DNA of 64,000 bases from the NCBI GenBank assembly GCA_964017185.1, contig OZ024876.1:27000278-27064277 (forward strand), in the 5' to 3' direction. How positions within the stretch are numbered: the first letter of the stretch is position 1; the number at the start of each line of letters is the position of its first letter. The stretch is from Rugalucina vietnamica (taxonomy: Eukaryota > Mollusca > Bivalvia > Lucinida > Lucinidae). The notes under the pieces are model-generated. The model was not told the origin of the DNA, did no database searches, and saw only the letters and a program-made list of their open reading frames with translations. Position numbers and translations under genes: made by a program. Positions 31,671-44,700 of this stretch are shown piece by piece.

Positions 31671-31738
31671 GTCTTCGAAAATAAATTAAACGGTACAATC
31701 GAAGTTTTACAAACTTGATGTCGTATATGTGACGTCAC
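31199..31738 (-). pseudogene. RT C-terminal fragment, part 1 (thumb/connection region)
   Basis: The 179-residue frame is homologous from about residue 25 (REIKNKEDT). Typical LINE motifs follow: LQRDIDRLGSWDRKWGIRF, CNMMQLT, YLGVTITNDLKWNTHIS, ANRTLGFLRRNL, VRPVLECGSSVWDPHT and VQNRAARFVTG. The first ~24 residues come from unrelated sequence upstream of the truncation, so the ATG at 31738 is not a true start. The frame ends at 31199 through a frameshift in an A/T-rich stretch near 31205 and continues in the next frame. Confidence 0.85.
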
Positions 31739-31739
31739 G

Positions 31740-33030
31740 CGACGTCATAGTTGCCGTCATTCAACTGTTCGGCACCTCAGCTGGTCCTCCCAGGCTATTG
31801 GGACAGTGAAAGGTTGAAGCCGACCTGATCAACCGATTTTTACGTCAAGGCGTTAATGTCTCTAGAGAATCGACGTCACGGCTCTAAATTACGTGAAAAT
31901 TACATCGATTATGACCATTTAGACAAGGTAGCATCAGTGCCAGACAATCAGTGCAACTCGCAGAACTCATGATTTTAATGAGAAATCGATTTTGTGTATG
32001 ACAAGGGGCAAATTGAAGTCATGCTCAATATTACTTTGCTGTTTTGGATTTTAGGGGTATTGCTATATAAAATACTGTTGGTCTTGCATTACGCATTATT
32101 TTGATACGAAATTCACATTATAGTTTGCATACTTATCAATGTTTATTTGTGCCAAATTTTATTGAAATGGAACTAATACAAATAAAATATAATTGTTAGA
32201 TCCTTTGGAAGCAGTAAAAACATTCAAAGAGAGATGGGTCATATTGTACAATTTCGGGTAATGAACCTTCATCAGTGACCCTTTACAAAACTGGCAGCGA
32301 AGGCCAGACATTCATGATGGCTGCAATTTCAAGATTTTTCACCAGTATAGTCTAAATCAAAGACTTATATGCCCAAAGGGGCCAAATATTCAAAATTCTG
32401 TTAAGTATGCAAAACATTTGCTTTTTAACTTTTGGGTTTATAATGCTCATCAGTGTAAAATTTATCGGCAACACTTGGTTAACATTTATGAACAACTACT
32501 TCGCAAACGATGGTCTCTCTGCTTTCATAACTAAACAAAACATAACTGATGTCACTGAAACAGATGTAAACAAGACACACAGGACGAGACACAATAGAAC
32601 ATATCTTTTGGAGCAAATAGTAATGATATACTCGTAAACATACGTTTTACACTGCGGTAATCTCATCCGTAGGCACCGTAGGGTACCGAACAGGCTGACA
32701 GTTTGTTGTGGCTGGTAATTGGGTCAGCGTTATCAACAATTAAATCGCAGTAGCATACAAGTTTTACACAATTTACATTGAGAAGGAAATAGCTTTGTCA
32801 AACGTCAGATTATATCTCTTTGACGAAAAATGGAACACATTATTACAAGCAATAAGTTAACAAGGAAACACAATGTTCCCATTTAATGTTTGTCATGTGA
32901 TTCTTCTTATTTTCATGTTTACAAAGTTGTTTGTCTAAAATGTATTGTAGTGATAAATAAATAAGAACAAATGCTAATAATAATGCCACATAAAACGTCT
33001 CCTTTGCGAAATTCATGATGGCATCCAATA
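31740..33030. other. Unassigned AT-rich DNA
   Basis: No gene or known repeat recognised. GTGACGTCACGCGACGTCAT near 31729-31748 has two palindromic CRE-like sites; whether this has a role is not known. Confidence 0.5.
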
Positions 33031-33032
33031 AG

Positions 33033-33105
33033 GCTCAACTTCCACCCCTGTCGTTGAGGTCCCTCCTGCTATTGAGGTCCCTCCTGCAGCTGAGGTCCCT
33101 GCAGT
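33033..33105 (-). repeat. GAGGTCCCTCCTGC minisatellite, inverse of 62605-62672
   Basis: Three ~21-bp repeats of the type TTGAGGTCCCTCCTGC lie between AACTTCCACCCCTGTCG and CTGCAGTTGTAAA. The reverse complement, including the AACTTCCACCCCTGTCG flank, appears at 62605-62672. Similarity beyond this ~75-bp core is weak. Confidence 0.75.
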
Positions 33106-33446
33106 TGTAAATATCAACCGGAAAATCGCCAAGAGTTGCGAAAATTTGCACTACAGTTGCAGCTATCAACTGGAAAATTGTCAAGAGTTACGATTTATAG
33201 AAAAAACGTATTTTTTCCGTAAATACGGTGTATTAGCGCTCTAAATACCGGATATTGTAAAACTGGCATGTTGCACATCCGTTTTTGCAGATTTAAGTTT
33301 TCTTTTGATCCTTAGAGGTAAATAAGGTTATATGTAGAAATCAAAATGGGGAGTACAACTTCTCAGCTGAAATTTGATCATTTGACCCCCTTTTTTAATA
33401 TGGGTAAGGGCCTAACAGAGGGAACCGGGATTTTATCACCTGGGTT

Positions 33447-33804
33447 TATTACAAAAATATGCTCGTGCAGCATACAGAGATTTTTAAAGTTGTAAAAAGG
33501 GAAATTGCTATTTTTCTTATTTTTTACTCAAAACATAGATTGTGGGTACACGTTAGAACCGCCTCGCCCAGGCGGTTCTTACGAGTACAAAATGAAAATT
33601 GCTTTTTTTTTCTTATTTTTGCTCAAAACATAGATTGTGGGTACACGTTAGAACCGCCTCGCCCAGGCGATTATTACGAGTACCCACAATCTATATTTTT
33701 GAGCAAATATAAGAAAAATAGGTATACCCCTGCATATCCCAGTTTTGCTATATAAAAGTGGGGTTTGAGGGGGTAAATATTTCACTGACATGTTTTCCTG
33801 ATGC
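33447..33804 (+). mobile_element. MITE-280 with a duplicated left stem and palindrome
   Basis: Its ends match MITE-280 (TTATTACAAAAATATGCTCG to GACATGTTTTCCTGATG). The left stem plus the core palindrome occurs twice: TCTTATTTTTTACTCAAAAC with GAACCGCCTCGCCCAGGCGG at 33515-33576, and again at 33610-33670. A single right stem follows at 33678-33720. The 98-codon frame across it is repeat-derived. Confidence 0.75.
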
Positions 33805-33930
33805 ATGGCTCAATCGTCCCGAAAAATAAACCACCTTTTCCCTAGCCCCCTGTTTTCATCAGTTCTCGAAAAGCTCAATAGATTTGCCCCATAACTTCCT
33901 TAAATTATTATCTTATGTTTCTTGAAATAG

Positions 33931-34330
33931 ATATCGTTCTGTCCAGTCCAATCCATTCATTGAGGGCCACATATGAGTCTTTGATATTACATTACTAAAA
34001 CATGTCCATGCACTATATACAGTGATTTTTTCAGTAGGAAAAAATGAAAATGTCATCGGAAATATTTTGAAAATTTTGATATTTTGCTCAAAACATTGAT
34101 TGTGGGTACACGTTAAACTGCTATATCGTTCTCCCCAGTCCCACACCAATCCTGGTGGGGCCACATCAGTCTTTGATATTACATTCGAAAACATGTCCAT
34201 GCACAATAGTTATTTTTAGTAGGAAAAAATAAACATGAAATCGGAAGCATTTTGAATTTCATTTTTTGCTCAAGACATTGATTGTGGGTACACATTAGAA
34301 CCGCCTCGCCGAGGCGGTTTTAACGAGTAA
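33931..34330 (+). mobile_element. Two tandem truncated MITE-280 left halves with shared flank (192-bp period)
   Basis: ATATCGTTCTGTCCAGTCC at 33931 and ATATCGTTCTCCCCAGTCC at 34123 each lead to GTCTTTGATATTACATT, then MITE-280 left sequence (AAAACATGTCCATGCAC, TTTTTGCTCAA-ACATTGATT). The first copy stops at CACGTTAAACTGC. The second keeps the palindrome ACCGCCTCGCCGAGGCGGTT (34301-34320) but loses the right arm. The flank-plus-half unit was duplicated as a block. Confidence 0.65.
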
Positions 34331-34334
34331 ATAA

Positions 34335-34800
34335 TCCAGATCACATCACCCAGATAGCCACCATGCCCATGCATGGTAAAACTTTTCAAAGACCATCTTC
34401 TCTTGATATATTGGACTGGTTTCAACGAAACGTGGCATGGAGCATTAATGACCAAAGTACTATACGAATCATGACTCTGTGATTACCATGACCTATTTTG
34501 GCAAAGCCAACATACATGTAGGTCACATAATTATGCATTAGAATGGTGAAATTTTTTTGAATGTCATTTATAGGTAAACATCGCAGGAAATGGACAACAT
34601 TACTGAATAGTAATGGTTTTGAGAAAAATCTGACCCCACTCTGGGATAATGTACATGTATAAAATTTTAACATGTTCTCCTCTGGAACGGCTTTGTCAAT
34701 CAAAGCCACAGTTTATATGAGGCATCTATAGGAAAGTGGAACCAAAAGTGTATATAACAAATCCAGGTCACATGACTAATGATGTCTGTCATGTCCATAT
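34335..34800 (+). mobile_element. Helentron/pearl-like internal fragment
   Basis: Unit landmarks in order: CCAGATCACATCACCCAGAT, TGATTACCATGACCTATTTT, ATGCATTAGAATGGTGAAA, ATGTACATGTATAAAATTTT, TTGTCAATCAAAGCCACAG and CCAGGTCACATGACTAATG. Neither terminal hairpin is present. It abuts the broken MITE-280 on its left. Confidence 0.65.
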
Positions 34801-34907
34801 AGTGTTAAAACCCAACTACTTCTGTTTTGTCCATTAGCTGTCCTTCTTCACCTTGTTGGGCAACTCGTATTTACAAACGTGTATGCATCCATCATTGTAG
34901 GAAGCAT

Positions 34908-35548
34908 TTAAACAGCAGTCACACAGTAGCGTATAAGTGAAACGCGCGCCGGGCGTGTTGAAAAAATAGCAAAATTCAACATACGCCAGACGCACGTCGG
35001 AAACACGTTCAAAACACGCTACAAGTGCGTTGGGTACCTTTGGTGTACGTCCGGCGCTCGTCGCTGTACGTCGCTTCAAAAGTCTCTGCGCGTTTCGCTC
35101 TTTTGGGCTAAAAAAAATTAAACATGCTTAAAAATTTTCGAAAAGCTCGGCGTGTCTCGGGCGTGTGACTTATACGTCCCGAATAAGTTCCACGCGCGCT
35201 ACAGGCGCGTTGAATACGCTCTGAACGCGTTTGGCGCGCGTTTGAAGCACGCCAGTTTACGTTCCATGCGCGTTCCGATTTTATTAGATGTTGCTTCACT
35301 AGCGTGCCCCAAGCGTGTGTGAAACGCGCGTTGAACATTCGATGTGCGCCTGTAGCGAGTGCTTAGCGTGTCTTGGACGTATCACAACCGTACTAATAAA
35401 CTTTGAGATTGATTATACGTCCGGCAGGCGCTAATGTGTGACTTCTAAAGCAAATTATTTTTATACGCCCAAAGTCTTCAGCCTGTTGAGATTTTTCATA
35501 CGCCCGGCGCGCGTTTGGATTATACGCTATTGTGTGACTGCTGTTTAA
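34908..35548. mobile_element. CpG-rich 641-bp MITE
   Basis: Terminal inverted repeats of about 45 bp: the left is TTAAACAGCAGTCACACAGT, AGCGTATAAGTGAAACGCGC, GCCGGGCGT; the right is the same in reverse complement with two or three changes. The interior is packed with short ACGCGCG / GCGCGTT / ACGTCC-type motifs in both orientations, unlike the AT-rich surroundings. No transposase. The 65-81-codon minus-strand frames across it are by-products. Confidence 0.8.
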
Positions 35549-35549
35549 G

Positions 35550-35949
35550 GGAATGTGCTAAAAGACAATAAGCGAAAGAGTATTTGAGTTAAGTTTAATT
35601 TTCGTCAACATGCCATATTAAAATCAGAAACAAATTCACTGTTGAACCTAAGCTTTTGGTATTTGTGAATTAACGTCCGTCCCAACAAAAGCTATCATAC
35701 AGAGGCTGGATCTCGTTTCCGATTCGCATTACAATAAAGCAAGGTTTCTACATAAGACCCACTGTATAGAAGGCTAGGGGCTTATCTGTTTTGATTTTAT
35801 AACAACTTAATGCCCCAGTCGGCAATTTTGTAGTAATATTAGGACGAATCGACAACTTCACACTTCTTAAAAGTTTATAGTGGTTTCCGTCGGGCAATAG
35901 TCAACCGTGGTCATCCAGGCCACCTCGGGGGAATAGTTTTAATAACCAT
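35550..35949. other. Unassigned DNA before the satellite array
   Basis: Nothing recognised. AT-rich with no long frame. Confidence 0.5.
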
Positions 35950-38459
35950 GAAATAACTGTTTGCTATAAATGCTTCTATCATTGGTGCTGCAGATAAGGT
36001 CCCAAAGATAAAATGTACTACAAACCTCCCTGTGATGCAGCTGATTAGGTCCCAGTGATGTATTATACTGAACCCATCCTATCATCACCTGTAACTTCTG
36101 CCAATTGGCCCCAGTCTCACGTTGTACCATAAACGCCTCGATCATCGCCTGTAATTACTCCTGCTGATAAGGCCCTAGTTTCATATAGCAAGACAAGCGT
36201 ACCTGTCATCGCCTGTAATCACTCCTGTTGATAAGGCCCCTAGTGCTATTTAGTTCTACAAAACTACATTTAAATCCCTCTGTCATTGCCTGTAATCACT
36301 CCTGTTGATTAGGCCCTAGTGTTATAAAGTTGAACAAAACTCCCTATTAACACCTCTTTCGTCGCCTGTAATCACTCCTGCTGTAAAGGTGCCAATTTTA
36401 CATAGCAATACAAACGTGCCTTGAGTCGCCTGTAATCACTCTTGTAGATAAGGCCCCGGTGTAAAATTTTATTACAAACGCTGCTTTCATCGCCTGTAAT
36501 CACTCCTGCTGATTAGGCCCCAAAGTAATATTGTACTACAAACGCCCCTATCATCGCCTGTAAAAACTCCTATTTATTAGGCCCGAATGCGTTATTGTAC
36601 TACAAACGTCACTTTCATCGCATGTAACTACTCCTGCAAATTATACCCCGGTCATATTTTGTACAACAAACGCCTCTATTATCTTCTGCAGTCACTTTTA
36701 CTGATAATGTTCCAGTGTTATATAGTAATAGAACGTGCTTGTCATCGCCTGTAATCACTCCTGCTGTTGATTAGACCCTAGTGTAATATATTACTACAAA
36801 TACCCATATCAATGCCTGTTATCAGTCCTGTTGATAAGGCCCCAGTGAAATATTGTTATAAAAACGTGCCTATCGACGCCTGAAATCACTCCTGTTGATT
36901 AGTCCTAGTGTTAAGTAGTATTACGTACCTCCCTTTCGTGACCTGTTATCACTTCTGCTGATTAGGCACTAGAGTTAAATTGTACTAAAAATGCCCATAT
37001 CATTGCCTGTAATCATTCCTGCTGATAAATCTACAGTGTTATATTTATTCACAAACGCTTCTTTCAACGCATGACGCCACATCCTGCTAATAAGGCCCCA
37101 AAGTAATATTGAACTAAATGCGTCCCTATCATCGCCTGTAATCACTCCTACTGATTAGGCCCCAATACCTTATTGTACTACAAACGTCACAAAAACGCCT
37201 CTGTTATCTTCTGTACTCACTCATCGTCTGAAATCACCCCTGCTGAATAGGCCCCAAATTTATATTATACTACAAAATCCTCTATTTTCGCCTCTAATCA
37301 CTCCTGTTGATGAGGCCCATGTGATATATTTTATGAAAACCGCCCTATCAACACCTGTTATCACTCCTGTTGATTAGTCCACAGTGTTATATAGTACTAC
37401 AATCCTCCATATAGTGACCTTTCATTACTGCTGCTGATAAGGCCCCAAAGTTATTATGTATTACAAACGCCCCTGTCATTGCATGTAATCGCTCCTGCTG
37501 ATAAGGTCCCAGTGTTATATCATACTGAAACCCCCCTATCATCACGTATGACTACTATTGCGAATTAGCCCCAGTCTTTAGTTGTACTATAAATGCCTCT
37601 ATAATTGCCTGTAATCACTCCTGCTGATGAGGCCCCAATTTCATATAGCAAGACAAACGTACCTGTCATCACCTGTAATCACTCCTGTTGATAAGGCCCC
37701 TAGTGTTATATAGTTCTACTAAACTACATATTTATGTCTCTTTCATTGCCTGTAATCACTCCTGTTGATAAGGCCCCTAGTGTTATATAGTTAAACAAAA
37801 CTCCCTATTAACGCCTCTTTCATCGCCTGTAATCACTCCTGCTGTAAAGGCGCCAATTTTACATAGCAATACAAACGTGCCTTGAGTCGCCTGTAATCAC
37901 TCTTGTAGATAAGGTCCCGGTGTAAAATTTTATTACAAACGCTGCTTTCATCGCCTGTAATCACTCCTGCTGATTAGGCTCCAAAGTAATATTGTACTAC
38001 AAACGCCCCTATCATCGCCTGTAAAAACTCATCCTTATTAGGCCCGAATGCGTTTATTGTACTACAAACGTCACTTTCATCGCATGTAACTACTCCTACA
38101 AATTATACCCCGATCATATTTTTTTACAACAAACGCCTCTATTATCTTCTGCAGTCACTTTTGCTGATAATGTTCCAGTGTTATATAGTAATAGAACGTG
38201 CTTGTCATCGCCTGTAATCACTCCTGAAGTTGATTAGGTCCTAGTGAAATATTTTACTACAAATACCCATATCATTGCCTGTAATCAGTCCGTTTGATAA
38301 GGCCCCAGTGAAATATTGTTATACAAACGTGCCTATCGACGCCTGTAATCACTCCTGTTGATTTTTTCTAGTGTTATGTAGTATTACGTACCTCCCTTTC
38401 GTGACCTGTTATCACTTCTGCTGATTAGGCACTAGAGCTTAATTGTACTACAAATGCCC

Positions 38460-38742
38460 TTGTAGTATGACTTTCTGCTGTTTGTTTGATGTTTTTGTAA
38501 GATTAAATCAATACAAGTTAATATCGGAGGAGGCGGGTCTTCATATTAATACTCAGGAAGGAGGCGGAATTAAAACCGTACTGTAGCTTCCTGATGTCGG
38601 AAGTTACAGTTCTGATCTGTCAATTGGTGTTCTGTCATACTACAAGTTAGTTAAAGACCTCGTAGAAAAAATAAGTAAAAACAGCTTGTCTTCGACTCGC
38701 TTTATTTTACTTATATTTTCTACTCAATACTTTAACTCTAAC
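38460..38742 (+). mobile_element. Insert in satellite, copy 1
   Basis: Non-satellite sequence lies between TACAAATGCCC and ATATCATTGCC of one monomer. It has two symmetric parts. The first runs from CTTGTAGTATGAC to its inverse GTCATACTACAAG (to about 38648), with an inner hairpin CTGTAGCTTCC / GGAAGTTACAG. The second is a hairpin GTTAAAGACCTCGTAGAAAA / TTTTCTACTCAATACTTTAA. It may be two adjacent MITEs. No coding content. Confidence 0.75.
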
Positions 38743-41700
38743 ATATCATTGCCTGTAATCATTCCTGCTGATAAATCTGCAGTGTTATATTTATTTACAA
38801 ACGCATCTTTCAACGCATGAAGTCACATCCTGCTGATAAGACGTCAAAGTAATATTGAACTAAATGCGTCCCTATCATCGCCTGTAAACACTAGCACTGA
38901 TTAGGCCCCAATACCTTATTGTACTACAAACGTCACAAAAATTGAACAAAATGCGTCCCTGTCATCTATTATCTTCTGTACTCACCCCTGCTGATAAGGT
39001 CCAAGTGTTATATAGTATGAAAACGTACCTGCCATAGCCTGTTATCACTCCTGTTGATTAGGCCCTGGTGTTGTGTAGTACTACAAACCTAATGACCTGT
39101 AATAACTGCAGCTGATTAGGCTTTACTGTTATATCTTAATACAAATACCAATATCATTGCCTGTAATGACTCATGTTGATTCGGCCCCAGTGTAATATTG
39201 TACTTCAAACGCCCCTATCATCGTCTGAAATCACCCCTGCTAAACAGGCCCCAAATTTATATTGTACTACAAAATCCACTATACTATTTTAGCCTCTAAT
39301 AACTCCTTTTGATAAAGCCCTTGTGTTATATTTTATGAAAAACGCCCTTTCAACACATGTAATCACTCCTGTTGATTAGGCCACAGTGTTATATAGTACT
39401 ACAATCCTCCATATAGTGACATGTCATTACTGCTGCTGATAAGGCCCCAAAGTTATTATGTACTACAAACGTCCCTGTCATCGCATGTTATCGCTCCTGC
39501 TGATAAAGACCAATGATATATCATACTGAAACCTCCCTATCATCACGTATAACTACTACTGCGAATTAGCCCCAGTACTTAGTTGTACTATAAATGCCTC
39601 TATAATTGCCTGTAATCACTCCCGCTGATAAGGCCCCAGTTTCATATAGCAAGACAAGCGTACCTGTCATCACCTGTAATCACTCCTGTTGATAAGGCCC
39701 CTGGTGCAATATAGTTCTACAAAACTACATTTTAATGCCTCTGTCATTGCCTGTAATCACCCCTGTTGATTAAGCCCCTAGTATTATATAGTTAAACAAA
39801 ACACCCTATTAACGCCTCTTTCATCGCCTGTTATCACTCCTGCTGTAAAGGCGCCAATTTTACATAGCAATACAAACGTGCCTTGAGTCGCCTGTAATCA
39901 CTCTTGTTGATAAGGTCCCGGTGTAAATTTTAATGCAAACGCTGCTTTCATCGCCTGTAATCACTCCTGCTGATTAGGCCCCAAAGTAATATTGTACTAC
40001 AAACGCCCCTATCATCGCCTGTAAAAACTCCTATTTATTAGGCCCGAATGCGTTATTGTACTACAAACGTCACTTTCATCGCATGTAACTACTCCTGCAA
40101 ATTATACCCCGGTCATATTTTGTACAACAAACGCCTCTATTATCTTCTGCAGTCACTTTTACTGATAATGTTCCAGTGTTATATAGTAATAGAACGTGCT
40201 TGTCATCGCCTGTAATCACTCCTGCTGTTGATTTGGCCCTAGTGTAATATATTACTACAAATACCTATATCATTGCCTGTTATCAGTCCTGTTGATAAGG
40301 CCCCAGTGAAATATTGTTATAAAAACGTGCCTATCGACGCCTGAAATCACTCCTGTTGATTAGTCCTAGTGTTAAGTAGTATTACGTACCTCCCTTTCGT
40401 GACCTGTTATCACTCCTGCTGATTAGGCACTAGAGTTAAATTGCACTACAAATGCCCATATCATTGCCTGTAATCAGTCCTGCTGATAAATCTCCAGTAT
40501 CATATTTATTTACAAACGCTTCTTTCAACGCATGAAGTCACATCCTGCTGATAAGGCCCCAAAGTAATATTGAACTAAATGCGTCCCTATCATCGCCTGT
40601 AATCACTTCTACTGATTAGGCCCCAATACCTTATTGTACTACAAACGTCACAAAAACGCCTCTTTTATCTTCTGTTCTCACTCCTGCTGCTAAGGTCCCA
40701 GTGTTAATTAGTATGTAAACGTACCTGTCATCGCCTGTTATCACTCCTGTTGATTAGTTATGTAGTACTACAAACCTAATGACCTGTAATCACTGCTGCC
40801 GATTAGGCTTTACTGTTATATTTTAATACAAATACCAATATCATTGCCTGAAATGACCCATGTTGATTAGACCCCAGTGTAATATTGTACTTCAAATGCT
40901 CCTATCATCGTCTGAAATCACCCCTGCTGAATAGGCCCCAAATTAATATTGTACTACAAAATCCACTATTTTCGCCTCTAATCACTCCTGTTGATAAGGC
41001 CCATGTGATATATTTTATGAAAAACGCCCTATCAACACTTGCAATCACTCCTGTTGATTAGGCCACAGTGTTATATAGTACTACAATCCTCCATATAGTG
41101 ACCTGTCATTACTGCTGCTGATAAGGCCCCAAAGTTATTATGTATTACAAAAGTCCCTGTCATCACATGTAATCGCTCCTGCTGATAAGGTCCCAGTGTT
41201 ATATCATACTGAAAACCCCCTATCATCACGTATGACTACTACTGCGAATTAGTCCCAGTCTTTAGTTGTACTATTAATGCCTCTATAATTGCCTGTAATC
41301 ACTCCTGCTGATAAGGCCCTAGTTTCATATAGCAAGACAAGCGTACCTGTCATCACCTGTAATCACTCCTGTTGATAAGGCCCCTAGTGCTATATAGTTC
41401 TACAAAACTACATTTAAATCCCTCTGTCATTGCATGTAATCACTCCTGTTGATTAGGCCCTAGTGTTATAAAGTTAAACAAAACTCCCTATTAACGCCTC
41501 TTTCGTCGCCTGTAATCACTCCTGCTGTAAAGGCGCCAATTTTACATAGCAATACAAACGTGCCTTGAGTCGCCTGTAATCACTCTTGTAGATAAGGCCC
41601 CGGTGTAATATTTTATTACAAACGCTGCTTTCATCGCCTGTAATCACTCCTGCTGATTAGGCCCCAAAGTAATATTGTACTACAAACGCCCCTATCATCG

Positions 41701-44700
41701 CCTGTAAAAACTCCTATTAATTAGGCCCGAATGCGTTATTGTACTACAAACGTCACTTTCATCGCATGTAACTACTCCTGCAAATTATACCCGGTCATAT
41801 TTTGTACAACAAACGCCTCTATTATCTTCTGCAGTCACTTTTACTGATAATGTTCCAGTGTTATATAGTAATAGAACGTGCTTGTCATCGCCTGTAATCA
41901 CTCCTGCTGTTGATTAGGCCCTAGTGTAATATATTACTACAAATACCCATATCATTGCCTGTTATCAGTCCTGTTGATAAGGCCCCAGTGAAATATTGTT
42001 ATAAAAACGTGCATATCGACGCCTGAAATCACTCCTGTTGATTAGTCCTAGTGTTAAGTAGTATTACGTACCTCCCTTTCGTGACCTGTTATCACTTCTG
42101 CTGATTAGGCACTAGAGTTAAATTGTACTACAAATGCCCATATCATTGCCTGTAATCATTCCTGATGATAAATCTGCAGTGTTATATTTATTTACCAACG
42201 CTTCTTTCAACGCATGACGTCACATCCTGCTGATAAGGCCCCAAATTAATATTGAACTAAATGCGTCCCTATCATCGCCTGTAATCACTCCTACTGATTA
42301 GGCCCCAATACCTTATTGTACTACAAACGTCACAAAAACGCCACTGTTATCTTCTGTACTCACTCATGTTGATTAGGCCCCAGTGTTATATTGTACTTCA
42401 AACGCTCCTATCATCGTCTGAAATCACCACTGCTGAATAGGCCCCAAATTAATATTGTACTACAAAATCCACTATTTTCGCCTCTAATCACTCCTGTTGT
42501 TAAGGCCCATGTGCTATATTTTATGAAAACCGCGCTATCAACAACCTTTATCACTCCTGTTGATTAGGCCACAGTGTGATATAGTACTACAATCCTCCAT
42601 ATAGTGACCTGTCATTACTGCTGCTGATAAGGCCCCAAAGTTATTATGTATTACAAAAGTCCCTGTCATCGCATGTAATCGCTCCTTCTGATAAGGTCCC
42701 AGTGTTATATCATAATGAAAACACCCTATCATCACGTATGACTACTACTGCGAATTAGCCCCAGTCTTTAGTTGTACTATAAATGCCTCTATAATTGCCT
42801 GTAATCACTCCTGCTGATAAGGCCCCAGTTTCATATAGCAAGACAAGCGTACCTGTCATCACCTGCAATCACTCCTGTAGATAAGGCCCCTAGTGCTATA
42901 TAGTTCTACAAAACTACATTTAAATGCCTCTGTCATTGCCTGTAATCACTCCTGTTGATTAGGCCCTAGTGTTATAAAGTTGCTCAAAACTCCCTATTAA
43001 CGCCTCTTTCGTCGCCTGTAATCATTCCTGCTGTAAAGGCGCCAATTTAACATAGCAATACAAACATGCCTTGAGTCGCCTGTAATCACTCTTGTAGATA
43101 AGGTCCCGGTGTAAAATTTTATTACAAACGCTACTTTCATCGCCTGTAATCACTCCTGCTGATTAGGCCCCAAAGTAATATTGTACTACAAACGCCCCTA
43201 TCATCGCCTGTAAAAACTCCTATTTATTAGGCCCGAATGCGTTATTGTACTACAAACGTCACTTTCATCGCATGTAACTACTCCTGCAAATTATACCCCG
43301 GTCATATTTTGTACAACAAACGCCTCTATTATCTTCTGCAGTCGCTTTTGCTGATAATGTTCCAGTGTTTTATAGTAATAGAACGTGCTTGTCATCGCCT
43401 GTAATCACTCCTGCTGTTGATTAGGCCCTAGTGTAATATATTACTACAAATACCCATATCATTGCCTGTTATCAGTCCTGTTGATAAGGCCCCAGTGAAA
43501 TATTGTTATCGACGCCTGAAATCACTCCTGTTGATTAGTCCTAGTGTTAAGTAGTATTACGTACCTCCCTTTCGTGACCTGTTATCACTCCTGCTGATTA
43601 GGCACTAGAGTTAAATTGTACTACAAATGCCCATATCATTGCCTGTAATTAGTCCTGCTGATAAATCTCCAGTATTATATTTATTTACAAACGCTTCTTT
43701 CAACGCATGAAGTCACATCCTGCTGATAAGGCCCCAAAGTAGTATTGAACTAAATGCGTCCCTATCATCACCTGTAATCACTCCTACTGATTAGGCCCCA
43801 ATACCTTATTGTACTACAAACGTCACAAAAACGCCTCTTTTATCTTCTGTTCGCACTCCTGCTACTAAGGTCCCAGTGTTATATAATATGTAAACGTACC
43901 TGTCATCGCCTGTTATCACTCCTGTTGATTAGTTATGTAGTACTACAAACCTAATGACCTGTAATCACTGCTGCCGATTAGGCTATACTGTTATATTTTA
44001 ATACAAATACCAATATCATTGCCTGAAATGACTCATGTTGATTAGACCCCAGTGTAATATTGTACTTCAAACGCTCCTATCATCGTCTGAAATCACCCCT
44101 GCTGAATAGGCCCCAAATTAATATTGTACTACAAAATCCACTATTTTCGCCTCTAATCACTCCTGTTGATAAGGCCCATGTGATATATTTTATGAAAACC
44201 GCCCTATCAACAACCTTTATCACTCCTGTTGATTAGGCCACAGTGTGATATAGTACTACAATCCTCCATATAGTTACCTGTCATTACTGCTGCTGATAAG
44301 GCCCCAAAGTTATTATGTGTTACAAAAGTCCCTGTCATCGCATGTAATCGCTCCTTCTGATAAGGTCCCAGTGTTATATAATACTGAAAACCCCCTATCA
44401 TCACGTATGATTACTACTGCGAATTAGCCCCAGTCTTTAGTTGTACTATAAATGCCTCTATAATTGCCTGTAATCACTCCTGCTGATAAGGCCCCAGTTT
44501 CAAATAGCAAGACAAACGTACCTGTCATCACATGTAATCACTTCTGTTGATAAGGCCCCTAGTGCTATATAGTTCTACAAAACTACATATTAAAGCCTCT
44601 GTCATTGCCTGTAATCACTCCTAATGATTAGGCCCCTAGTTTTATATAGTTAAACAAAACTCCCTATGAGCACCGCTTTCATCGCCTGTAATCACTACTG

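Noticed and set aside
33459..33755. Conserved small protein sharing a C-terminal peptide with the frame at 62668-62976
   Set aside because: The shared peptide is a translation of the MITE-280 hairpin and right flank; frame and start differ.
34834..35338. CpG-island promoter of a host gene
   Set aside because: The CpG-rich stretch is bounded exactly by terminal inverted repeats and no gene lies beside it; treated as a MITE.
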